From contig NW_021163109.1 in NCBI RefSeq assembly GCF_004324835.1, forward strand, positions 248,001-312,000: DNA of 64,000 nt, written 5' to 3'. Made by a program: the position numbers and the translations under genes. Below, piece by piece: positions 48,989 to 59,424 of this stretch (positions within the stretch are counted from its first letter, which is position 1; each line of letters opens with the position of its first letter). The DNA comes from Dendronephthya gigantea. Taxonomy: Eukaryota; Cnidaria; Anthozoa; Malacalcyonacea; Nephtheidae. The notes beneath the pieces are model-generated. The model searched no databases. It was given only the letters and a program-made list of their open reading frames with translations, and was not told the origin of the DNA.

Positions 48989-49496
48989 AGTGCCTATATC
49001 ACTCGTGGGATCTTTACGGATTTGAATAGGGCTTGAAAAATTTGTTTATAAGTTCTACAACCTTTTTGATAAAATTAAATAGTTTCGAAAATATGTCGGT
49101 TGGGGGGACTGGGACTTAGGAATGATTTGCAAACACGCCGTCTTTTATAATGTAAACATGAAGAGTTTCACTGGCGATATAGTTTGCGCTTTTCAAGACA
49201 AAAATGCGGGAACGGTGCGTTGTGTATGGCTGTAGCAACTTGGCGAGTTTTTCTCAAAATATTTTACGTTATTGGAAGATCGAAGTAAAATTACAATTGA
49301 TTATATTGTGTTTGACAAGAACTCGGTTCCTGAGTCCCAGGCCCCCGAGAACGACGAAAATTTAGGCAAATCGTCATGTTTAGATGTAAATATTTCCGAA
49401 GTTATTCAACTATATCAAAAAGGGTTGTAGAACCTATAAACTAATTTTTCAAGCTCTATTCAAATCCGTAAAGATCCCACAAGTGATATAGGCACT
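48989..49496. mobile_element. 508-bp TTAA element (AGTGCCTATATCA ends)
   Basis: Ends AGTGCCTATATCACTCGTGG and, mirrored, GTGATATAGGCACT, flanked by TTAA (48985-48988 and 49497-49500). Inverted arms extend over 100 bp (GATCTTTACGGATTTGAATA mirrored). The uninterrupted site is CAAGTGTTAAAGAGGGTCC at about 31527. It shares its first 13 bp with the element at 45240, so both belong to one family. Non-coding. Confidence 0.9.
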
Positions 49497-52400
49497 TTAA
49501 AGAGTATCCAGCAAACAGTTGTTATATGGCTGCATTCTTTGATACTCACAGTATAATTATATAGTTTTACTGATGAACTATATAAAGCATACCCAAAGAA
49601 ATCAATGCCTAATATACTATTTGTTAACGTCGGTTAAACACACATTAGTGAACAGTAATATTTGCTCTGTTTGTTTAAAAAAGAATTCCGATCGATATCT
49701 CAGAGACGTACGCCGCCTTTGATCGACAAGGCTAAGAAATTCATATATTTTTTTGTTTTAATCAGTACCAAGAGTAGAGATATAAGAAATATAATCATTC
49801 ATGATACTATATAATTTATAAACAACGTTTTGTGAAAACCTGACGAGTGCTAACTGCCCAAAATAAATATTTCAGTTATACATACATTCTGGTTTGTCTT
49901 TTGGCCGATATCCAGGGCTTGATCCTTGCTGAGTAATCTGAGTTAAAATAGCTCGGTAGTGCAAATGCTGTTACCAAATGAAATGTATTTTGCTTTCATC
50001 GTTACATTTCACACGCTTGCATGTTGCTCCCATACGACTGCTATAATTTACATGACACATTTACACAACTTAACGGCAAGTTTATTGACATAATCGAGAG
50101 GGCAGTTGACAAGGAGGACAGACTGGATAGTTTATCTACCACAGGATTTTCATAGGAGCTAATTCGTCATAACTTGTCCCAAATGGTTAATTTATTTGGA
50201 AAAAGTAGCACGCGCGAATTACGACTTTTGTCTGCTTTTTGCTCGCAGTTTTTCCGCCTGTAGCGAATTAACCTAATTAATTCTTTTACTTTCAGGCAAT
50301 TTATTACGGAAGGAAGACTTTGATAGCTTGTAAACCACAGCAATCAAAACGAGTGGTTGTTGCAAATAACATTATCATAATTATTAAGTTATAACCGACG
50401 AATTTCTTTTGAAAGCTATTGCACTTAAAAAGAAATCCATCGAGCAGAACAGAATATATGAATAAAAACCCCCTTCCCCAATTATCCTTCTAGTTTTGGC
50501 CCTGAATATTAGTGAGATTAAGCAAGATGGTTATATAATAAATGCATGACGCGTCTCTAATATTATATGCCACGCCAGTTATTCGCCATTTCGCCGTCCT
50601 CCTTGACGTTCGCGTCCTGACTCCTGATACTAAATCTCCCTAATAGTAGGAAGAACCACAGTTAATAGAATACACATGGTTTGGAGACTAAATAAAATTA
50701 CAATACAACTAATTAACTATAATTATTATTGTCCAGGAATACGCAAAAAATGGTTCCTTTCTCGCCAAATTTACCAATGGCATTCGTCTTGCTAAGCTCA
50801 TCAACCTTGACTTGAAAAATATGCTAATTGTAAAATTGCTATTGGTTTATCTGCGCAAAATTAGACATGTGATGAGAAAGGAAAATTTTTTTGCATAAAT
50901 CTACCTCAACATAGTTAATGAGTTGTTTTGTAGTTTTATGTGGTCTCCAAACCATGTATATTCTATTACCTGTGATGTGAACAGCCTATCAGTTTTGTTA
51001 TGGCGTCTCGTGACGTCATGACGAGATCAGATCAGCTGGAAGAGCGAGCGGTGGAAATACTGAAGGTGTCGAACATGAAAAAGATTTCCAGCGAAGAAGT
51101 TCGGATTTAACGTAATAATCGAAAAGCTGGTTTTCATAGAGTACATAATACATACATAAGATAAGCAAATAAGCCTTAAAGAGTATGGTATATTAATAAT
51201 GACATCGGCCAGATTCTTGGGTCTTTTTTCTAAAACGGATTTGTTACATGCGACAATGTATGTTAAGTTGCAAAAAATTAAATAGTTTGGCAAATTTTCG
51301 TCTCAACGATATTAACAAACAGTATGTCTCAAAGTATTCATGCATTACGTAATTGTGTGTAAATATAAATTATACGCAACGTGACGAGACATCCTTAGAT
51401 GACTCAATAATCAATTGCATCTTGAGTAATAAAAGTAGATCAATATTTGCCAGAATGTGCGATGAAATATTATTCAAATTGAGTACGATTACGCACAGTG
51501 TTATAACTTGTTATTATATCTAATAACTTGTTTAAGAAATATACGTACATTTCAAACAACGTGTGGATAAAATATTTTCCAAAAAGTAAAGAAGCCGCTT
51601 CATGCAACTACACAAAATACTTTAACTTCATAAAGCGGAATTTGATTCAGTGTAAACCTCGGGTGATCAAATGTTTTCGATCGTTTTCTTTCGTAATACT
51701 GTAAAGCTAAGCGAATTTTTACACAAATTTTTAATCGCTTGGGAGTTTACAAACTTTAAATATCTTTTTCCATAAACATTCTCTGGACGGACAAAAGCCA
51801 TATTTTCTAAAGGCTTTAAACGAACAGCGGTTCAGTTCAGAAGCATTTAAACCAAAACAGTGGATTAAAATTTAATCCAGGATTAGCGCTAACCCAGCTT
51901 TGGACAACACCCCCAGTTTTTGAGCTGATCGAATTTCAAAATTTAAAGACCTAATCGCAAAAAAGACGATCGCGCAACATTTTGCACTGAATCAAATGCC
52001 TTTGGTCAGATAAATTAATCTTAAATAACCAATTTTAATTTTAATTCATTTCGTACCGTTTTTACAGTGTGAATAATATAATCAGACACTATGGTGACCT
52101 ATTTACCAAAATGCGGTACACAATTTTAGTATTAACATACCAATAAGTATAAACCATGGCAATGCATTGATTGTGGGGTAAAAGTTGTGCATCAATACAA
52201 ACCGACTGATGTTGTAGTGTTGAAGTGATTCTTTCAGTAGCATGATGATTTGACTCAAAAGAAGCCTTTCATGCAGCTACTAAGAGTGAATTATAGTTAT
52301 ATTCAGTTTCATAAAAAAAATCAAAAGGTTACAAGATTAGTTGTCGGCTCTTCTAAATTTTGCCAATTTTAATTTTTTAAATAATTTCAGTAGTTCGATT

Positions 52401-55256
52401 CTACTTGAAACTGATAAATACACATGTATATTTTCTTGCTCGGTTTATAAGTCATTTTAATTTTAAAAAGGAAGGGAACGCTGACACGAAGCCGGACAAG
52501 TGAGACAAGTCGGACAAGGACTGTGCACACGAGCGTGGTTTTTCGGGCACTTTTGAGCGTTTTCAAAATAGTTTTGGTCTATTTTATTGTTTAGACGTCT
52601 TGTTCACACGACGCAAGAAAAAAGATGCCAATTAAATTAGCTTTAACCTCTATTATGTATATTCACGTGTTTGAAACAGTTTTCGCATGCAAACGAATGT
52701 TGAAACGCTCGAAAACGTTACCGTGTGCACATATAGTCTAATTAGCGCCTTCTTGTTTGAACGAGTTTTAATTTCAGTCAAGACTTTTAAGATCCCCAAA
52801 GAGTTAGCCGTAGCTCAGTTTATTAATTCAATTACTTAGCTATATAACAGCCATAAAATTCAACTCTCATCGAGATCCAGTTTTTCCAAGCCGTTGGATG
52901 AAGACGAATGAAGCGAGCGGAAATGAGAGGAAAAACCTGGTGATGAACAATGGAATCTACGTCGCTGTTACCTTGAAATTCCTACAGATATATGAAAATA
53001 GATTTTGGTATGCTGTAATGTCGTATAGACAATGCAAAGTTTATACAATCACGAATGTAGAGACTTCACGTCTAGCCGTACGCGCACGCATCGTTACAAA
53101 ATAATCGATTTACAAGTTGGAGGGAAAAAATTGATTTAAAAGTTGGAAAGAAAGAGTACTTTATCGTTTTATATTTTCTCAAACATCAACAAATTATATA
53201 TTTCAAAATTTAGCCTCAATTTTGTACTTGTTTTTTGTTTCAATTTCAATCTATTTCGTTTAAAATTTAACGAAGACCGCATGCAGTAGATTCTTTTCAA
53301 ATTTCATTCGGAAATATTATAATTATTTTTCTATGAAGAAACGAAGTTAAAGTCATTTTAAACTTTTTTCCACTGAAATAAAATTAAATTTCCAGGGGGA
53401 AAATTACCGCCGAAAACATTCCGTTTCCCATTTCGAAGCCGGGAAACTGCTGTGTGTAAAATGCAGCTATATATATGCAATTATAGGTAATCCATGAATT
53501 CCATGATCGCTATAAACGCTGTAGTATTCAAATTATCAAGTTTCGCATAAATCGTAATCTTAAAGACCGCATCGTGATCGTTACGTGACTATTACACCCA
53601 TTCTTTCTATACACTTAAGAATGATTTGAATTACGTGAACTGAAAATCATCGTCTGGGGTAAACACGGTGTTTGATTTGTCATAATTTATATATAATTTA
53701 TACACTATGCAATGGTGTCTGCAGACGTGGGGATGCATGACGTATTGCTTTCGCGGCCACTCGAACCTTAATCTTCCTGCAACTCTATTGCATGCCATAT
53801 CGATAAATATTTTTAGTACTTGTGCAAATATACCTTCACTGTTTCTCCTGTGGTATAGACCTGGAAAATTTTCCCATCTTGGCTGGAAGAGACGTTGTAG
53901 CTTTTAACAAACTGATTCCCTCCATTGCGTCCTTGGGTACTTATTCCTGTTACCATAGTGGATCTTTGAAAATCAACCTGAAGCCACTGATCAAATCATT
54001 GTAAAAAGATGACCAAGACCCTGTTCTTCCATTACGCGGCGTGAAATTTAATCTTCCATTTGCCACACGATGCCAACTATCGTATTCGCTTGATGCCGTG
54101 ATTTGGTTATCACGAATTTGACCGTTTTCCATCCCGAGAGCCCTCCGAGTGACTGAAATGAGAATATTGTCGAATATTTAACAGTTATTCTGAGAACTCG
54201 AGTCGTATATATGCGCCTATTATATACACAAGCGCTGGATAAAATCAACTTTCAAATTTATTCGTAAATTGAACAGAAAAAGAACCCTTTATAATTATTG
54301 TAAACCTATATATTTTTAGCCTAGCGTTGAATTCGAATGCTTTTATTTCAATGTTTGTCGCTCTTTCGGTGCACTTTTCCATGTGTTCGGCGCTCTTTCG
54401 TGTGCTTTTTTCAAGGAAAATTTGAATTTCATCGTCGCTTAACTCCCCAAATCTTGCCGCCATTTTGTTTACGTTTCTCTTCTTGACACATATGAGCAAA
54501 TGTATGTGCCTAATAGAGGACCAATCAGATTGCATGTTAGCTCATATCCAGCGCTTGTGTATATAATGAATACTGCCGATATATGTGTTGGACTTTAGAA
54601 CAAAGTCGACATAACTGCTTTATACAGAATACTATTTCTAACAACGAGATTCGCTATGTCATGCATGGTCAGCTCTTAGATCGAGTTATTATAAGTCTGT
54701 CTATTTACAACAAGGGTAAATTTAGTTACCTTTTTCGCAAAGTCTTCCTTCGTAACATTCCAAACATTGACAAAAATATTGTTTGTCTGGAACCCAAATC
54801 ATGTTTCCACCATTTTGAAATTCATAAACTTCTCCCTGGCAGGTTTCCTTAATGATAAAAGATACGATCGATCATGCTTTAAGCACGGCACAATCCAGAA
54901 CGAGTCTTTTGGTAATGACTCTTATTATATACACAAGCGCCAGATATGAGGTATGCTGCAATTTTATTGGTTGGCTAGTAGACAGATATTAGCTCATATC
55001 TGTCTAGTAGAGAAAGTAAACAAAATGGCTGAAAGATTTAGGAGTTGAGTGAAATAGAAATCTAAGCTTTAGTTGATAATAGCACACCAAAATGCACGGA
55101 AAGGGCGACGAGGTTTGTGTACATAATCAAACAGTTATTCTGCTCACCCTCGTCGTATATGGCCGATACTCCCGATAGCCAACTCGGCGGTACGCGCCTC
55201 GTCGGTTATCAGCTCATATACGACTCGAGTTCACAGAATAACTGTTAAATATATCC

Positions 55257-55410
55257 AGTTCTGCCCTACGGATTTCTTTTGCAATTGCAATAGCTTACAA
55301 TATACAAATGTGTCGGGCAGAACTGAATATCTGATTATTTATATACCCCTCAATTGGGCGGGGCAAATTCTAGTACCGACCCAGTTATTGATATCACTGG
55401 GTCGGTACTA
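55257..55410. mobile_element. Small palindromic elements in gene B
   Basis: At 55257-55328 CAGTTCTGCCCTACGGATTT is mirrored imperfectly by a TCGGGCAGAACTG end; relatives lie at about 32475-32520 and 50390-50455. At about 55371-55410 a perfect hairpin has arms AGTACCGACCCAGT and ACTGGGTCGGTACT. Both are non-coding. Confidence 0.5.
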
Positions 55411-56222
55411 TATAGGATTTTTCACACGTTAGTCAAAATTATCGGAGGTAAAAACGGGAAGGTGGGTCAATTCCCCCTTCCCCCTCCAGAATAATTTGAA
55501 AAATTATTAACTTATCAAATGAACCCGAAACTTGTACGAAAAATGATACGCACAAAAAATGGTTTAATTTTCACTGAGCCTTTCGTTTTAATAGCAGAAA
55601 CATGTGTGTCCAAGTAACGGGCAATAATAGGAAACTACATCCATGGAATAAAAACACGAATGCGGTCAATTTGTAAGACTTAATATTCATAACTGTTACA
55701 GCATAAGCTAGTATTGCTCTAAGCAATGCCAGATGCCAAATACTTATGCGCTTAATGTCGCTCACACTAAATATATATCATTTCCGCATTTTACAAAACT
55801 TTGCGACTTTGCGATCTAATGTTGGTAGGCTCTCCTAAGATATGGTGCCTTGCCAATTATTTAATATTAATTTCAAATTGCTTTTGCGTATCAAACTGGA
55901 AAATGACTATCCTTGAATGCCAAATAAAATATTTGTAAGAAAAATGGTCAAAAATTCTTACAATGTGACTTCTGTCGACGTTAATCTTGTAAAACGTCCA
56001 CACTGGTTCGTTCTTGGCAACATCATGTTTGTCAAAATCAGGATCAGCTGTGTCGGTTAGCTGACAGTTGATCTCCTTTTCATCCACTTTTTTCTTGTAA
56101 TTATATGCAACACAAAAACGGTTTACAGCGCACTGAAGTTCACAAAGTATGTCCATTTCTTCTGTGAACTGAGCAATTACATTTGATTTCAATCGAGATA
56201 CCCCTAAACACACAGATTACAA

Positions 56223-56223
<1 letters not shown>

Positions 56224-56300
<77 letters not shown>
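56224..56300. repeat. TA microsatellite
   Basis: TA tract directly beside the PAN exon of gene B, and the left neighbour of the mariner-like element at 56305. It reads as a Tyr/Ile ORF, which is not a gene. Confidence 0.95.
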
Positions 56301-56304
<4 letters not shown>

Positions 56305-56967
56305 GTGGATCTAGGAAAGGTTGTCCGAAAATATATACATATATACAAATAGTTGTTACATGTGATCACATATTTCCATCACGTGTCGCACTTAATTACG
56401 CATGCAAACGCTGCAAACGCTTCCATAGCTGCATGGCAAAGCGTAAACAATGTGACAACAGGCTATTAGTAAAATATACCTTCATTGATTTTATCTGAGA
56501 GCCCGTTTATCACCGAATGTCAGCGTTTTCTAATTGATCGGCGATTTACTTAAGGTATAGCTCTGGATGTCTGAGAATTATTTCACATATTGCCAGTTCC
56601 TCATGCTGGTAAATTGTTGTTGCTACAAAGTGGCCTGCCAAACTTATGGGGCGACGTAACGTTACCAGTATTAATAAACAGGTTGAAAACGCGATCTACT
56701 GTCCTTGGGGAAACAAACAAATCGACAGCAACTCTGGTTGAAGACCTGTTATAAAATAAATTCTGCCACACAATCCCCCATCTTATATCGTCTGAATGCG
56801 GCTTAGGCATTTTACAACAAAAATATCTCAACTAAGCAATAACCTTGAAGCAATTTTGCAGCGTTTGCATGCGTAATTAGATATGACACGTGATGGAAAT
56901 ATGTGGTCACATGTCACAACTATTTGTATATATGTATATATTTTCGGACAACCTTTCCTAGATCCAC
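56305..56967 (-). mobile_element. Deleted Tc1/mariner-type transposon with HTH remnant
   Basis: Inverted ends of about 115 bp begin GTGGATCTAGGAAAGGTTGT and are flanked by TA. The 663-bp interior encodes on the minus strand (56831-56601) a 76-residue piece containing MPKPHSDDIRWGIVWQNL and VDLFVSPRTVDRVFNLF, which has the style of the helix-turn-helix N-terminus of animal Tc1/mariner (IS630-type) transposases. The DDE catalytic part is absent. This is an internally deleted copy, in intron 1 of gene B. Confidence 0.8.
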
Positions 56968-57114
56968 TATATATACATTTATATATATATAATTATACAT
57001 ATATTATATATATATATATAATATATAATATATATAATATATATATATATATAAATCTATTCCAAATAGACTTTTGTAGAACACAGAGTGCTCAATACAT
57101 AAAATGCAGAGCGT

Positions 57115-57395
57115 GTTATAACAATTATAAATACAATTCTTTTAATTAGTTGCTACTTTAAGTTTCATGCACTTAAGCAATCATCAGGCAACGTACTAAT
57201 GAAAACACGGTTAAATTCTCAAACATATCAAACATATCGAGCCATATAAACACTTCTCAAATATCGAATTTTCAAGTGCAGCTTCCGGTTTGCAGAAGAA
57301 TTTAACCGTGTTTTCATTAGTACGTTGCCTGATGATTGCTTAAGTGCATGAAACTTAAAGTAGCAACTAATTAAAAGAATTGTATTTATAATTGT

Positions 57396-57400
<5 letters not shown>
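57115..57400. mobile_element. Inverted pair of hammerhead-bearing retroelement ends
   Basis: Arms of about 105 bp (57115-57220 and 57295-57400) are reverse complements. Each holds CCTGATGATTGCTTAAGTGC then ATGAAAC (57162-57187 minus, 57329-57354 plus), which fits a hammerhead core of CUGAUGA, a short stem II (TGC with GCA) and GAAAC. TA tracts flank both sides. Probably terminal repeats of a Penelope-like element in inverted order. Confidence 0.5.
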
Positions 57401-57443
<43 letters not shown>

Positions 57444-57445
57444 GA

Positions 57446-57495
<50 letters not shown>
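57395..57495. repeat. TA microsatellite
   Basis: Imperfect TA tract after the inverted hammerhead pair. Similar tracts lie at 58436-58500 and 58620-58700, and a short CTAT repeat at about 58575-58595. Confidence 0.9.
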
Positions 57496-57500
<5 letters not shown>

Positions 57501-57639
57501 TATATCGATATCTATATATAAGAATCGATATATATAAGAATAATATCAGAAGCCTCCCAAAAACATACATTTATATAAAGCTTCAAATCATTCAAATCAA
57601 AAAGTTAAACATCATTTGAGAAGAAAAAAAAATATATAT

Positions 57640-58435
57640 TACGTTTCAGGGCACAGCCCCTTCGTCAGAAACGATATAAGATCCTCTCCATGTCATTAAA
57701 TACCATAGCCCTAACATTTCCATTTTACAGCAATTAATCATCCTCTGACATAAACTAATACTCCTCCCTTAAATTTAAACCCCTTGGAATATAAGTATTC
57801 AATTTCTCAATCCAAAAACTTTCCCTTTCAGTGGGTTTATTAACATCAGTGACGTCAATAATTTGCACTAAAAAGTCACTAAACCCTGAATGCCCTGCCT
57901 CAAAAAAATGTTCATACAAATGCTGTCCACAAATACCCCTTTGTCCTTTAGCAAATCTATTAATCGAACTCTTATGGTTATTAAACCTTAACCTAAATGA
58001 TAGGCGAAGTATTTTATAGTACGGTTCGGCAGCGTAAGTTCTATTATAACTATCTCTTTGACTGCAATTCAAAGGGAGTGATTTATCTGGTAACTTGCAA
58101 AACTTGTAATAAACAATACGTGGGCAACACAGTGACGTCATTTAGGTTAAGGTTTAATAACCATAAGAGTTCGATTAATAGATTTGCTAAAGGACAAAGG
58201 GGTATTTGTGGACAGCATGTGTATGAACATTTTTTTGAGGCAGCGCATTCAGGGTTTAGTGACTTTTTAGTGCAAATTATTGACGTCACTGATGTTAATA
58301 AACCCACTGAAAGGGGTTTAAATTTAAGGGAGGAGTATTAGTTTATGTCAAAGGATGATTAATTGCTGTAAAATGCAAATGTTAGGGCTATGGTATTTAA
58401 TGACATGGAGAGGATCTTATATCGTTTCTGACGAA
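57640..58435. mobile_element. Penelope-like element fragments, head to head, with GIY-YIG endonuclease
   Basis: Two 5'-truncated copies meet near 57995 and point outward. The plus copy (about 57997-58341) shows the GIY-YIG core GVIYLVTCKTCNKQYVGN, then FRLRFNNHKSSINRF and HVYEHFF. The minus copy (about 57993-57755) starts at FRLRFNNHK and goes on to ESFWIEKLNTYIPRGLN, the glutamate-bearing end of the domain. Beyond it, 57643-57668 minus has a hammerhead-like core (CTGACGAAGGGGCTGTGCCC, then TGAAAC), and the plus copy ends at TTTCTGACGAAG before a TA tract. GIY-YIG endonucleases nick target DNA for Penelope-like retrotransposition. No reverse transcriptase remains; both copies are fragments. 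Confidence 0.85.
57643..57668 (-). ncRNA. Hammerhead-ribozyme-like core at a Penelope-like 3' end
   Basis: CUGACGA, stem II AGGGGC/GCCCT around a short loop, then GAAAC. Penelope-like elements are known to carry type I hammerheads in their terminal repeats, with a very short stem III. That matches the lack of an obvious stem III here. Confidence 0.55.
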
Positions 58436-58500
<65 letters not shown>

Positions 58501-58627
58501 GAATTGCATATGTTGTGTAATATGATTGAAATCCCATGCAAATGTAATCAAAGCAATTCTAATTAGACTTTGAGTATCTATCTATCTATCTATCTGCGGC
58601 CAACGTTTTTGCAAATTGTTGTATATA

Positions 58628-58705
<78 letters not shown>

Positions 58706-59145
58706 ATAAATTAAAATATTTATATTCATAAATTTAGATATTTTTATAAATATTATAATTATCTTCTTTTCAGCGGCTAATCTACAAGTGAGATCACGCA
58801 ATAAATAAATTATATGGTGTATATCACAAACATTTAACAACTATTTTACAACACCGTGCCAATTTCAAATAACATAATACATGCATGCCAGAGGTGATTG
58901 GCCAAAAGCAATTTACACCCAGATTGTAAGTCTTCACAAAAGCAATTTTCACCCAGATTGTAACTTCAAAGAAAGCAGGTTAAACCTGTAATAATATTCT
59001 AGCACGTTTCCATGTTGACATCAAATAAGTATAAATATATGTTGAACTGATGAATTATAAGGCGCGGGTTAGCGGACCGAAAGCTTTGCAATATTAAATT
59101 CTTGGCTACGTGGTGTACCTAGAAGCTAATTTACTTAAATCTGAT

Positions 59146-59322
59146 TAGCCATTTCCCAATCGAGCAGGGTACTTGGTCCAGTCGCGAACTGCAAAGCATC
59201 TATGGACTGTTTGGAGGGGAAAATGATTTCAATTGCTAGATTTCCTGTCTCTCCAAACAGTCCATAGATGCTTTGCGATCGCAACTAGTCTCAGTACCCG
59301 GTCGATTAGGAAATGGCTAATT
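59146..59322. mobile_element. Palindromic MITE in gene B intron 1
   Basis: Arms of about 75 bp: GCCATTTCCCAATCGAGCAG, and GCAAAGCATCTATGGACTGT, then GTTTGGAG, mirrored to GGAAATGGC. The related gene A position (about 40555-40575) lacks it. TTA/TAA flanks are possible but ambiguous. Non-coding. Confidence 0.75.
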
Positions 59323-59424
59323 AATCAAGCTATAATAGCTGCTGTGTTTCTCGGTTTACTAGTCACCTTCTTGTGAAGGTACTAAAATCGGTACTAAAGT
59401 CGATTTGTACATTAGTACAACACA

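Larger units (their letters stand above)
43187..52831. other. Region between gene B stop and gene A start; expected RTK copy missing
   Basis: From high to low coordinates: intergenic DNA matching that upstream of RTK2 (52140 down to 48130), then an abrupt change near 48020-48130 to a copy of the 33830-34560 block (47523-48020 and 44970-45235, split by a TTAA element), then 43190-44970 with a mariner-like MITE. No Ig, vWA or kinase exon was seen, so the RTK of this unit seems to have been deleted. Short ORFs at 43586-43801, 48371-48628, 48589-48864 and 51027-51293 show no family features. Confidence 0.55.

Noticed and set aside
57367-58840. Tyr/Ile-rich ORFs in this stretch and at 151-345 and 56226-56498
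   Set aside because: They are TA microsatellites read as codons.
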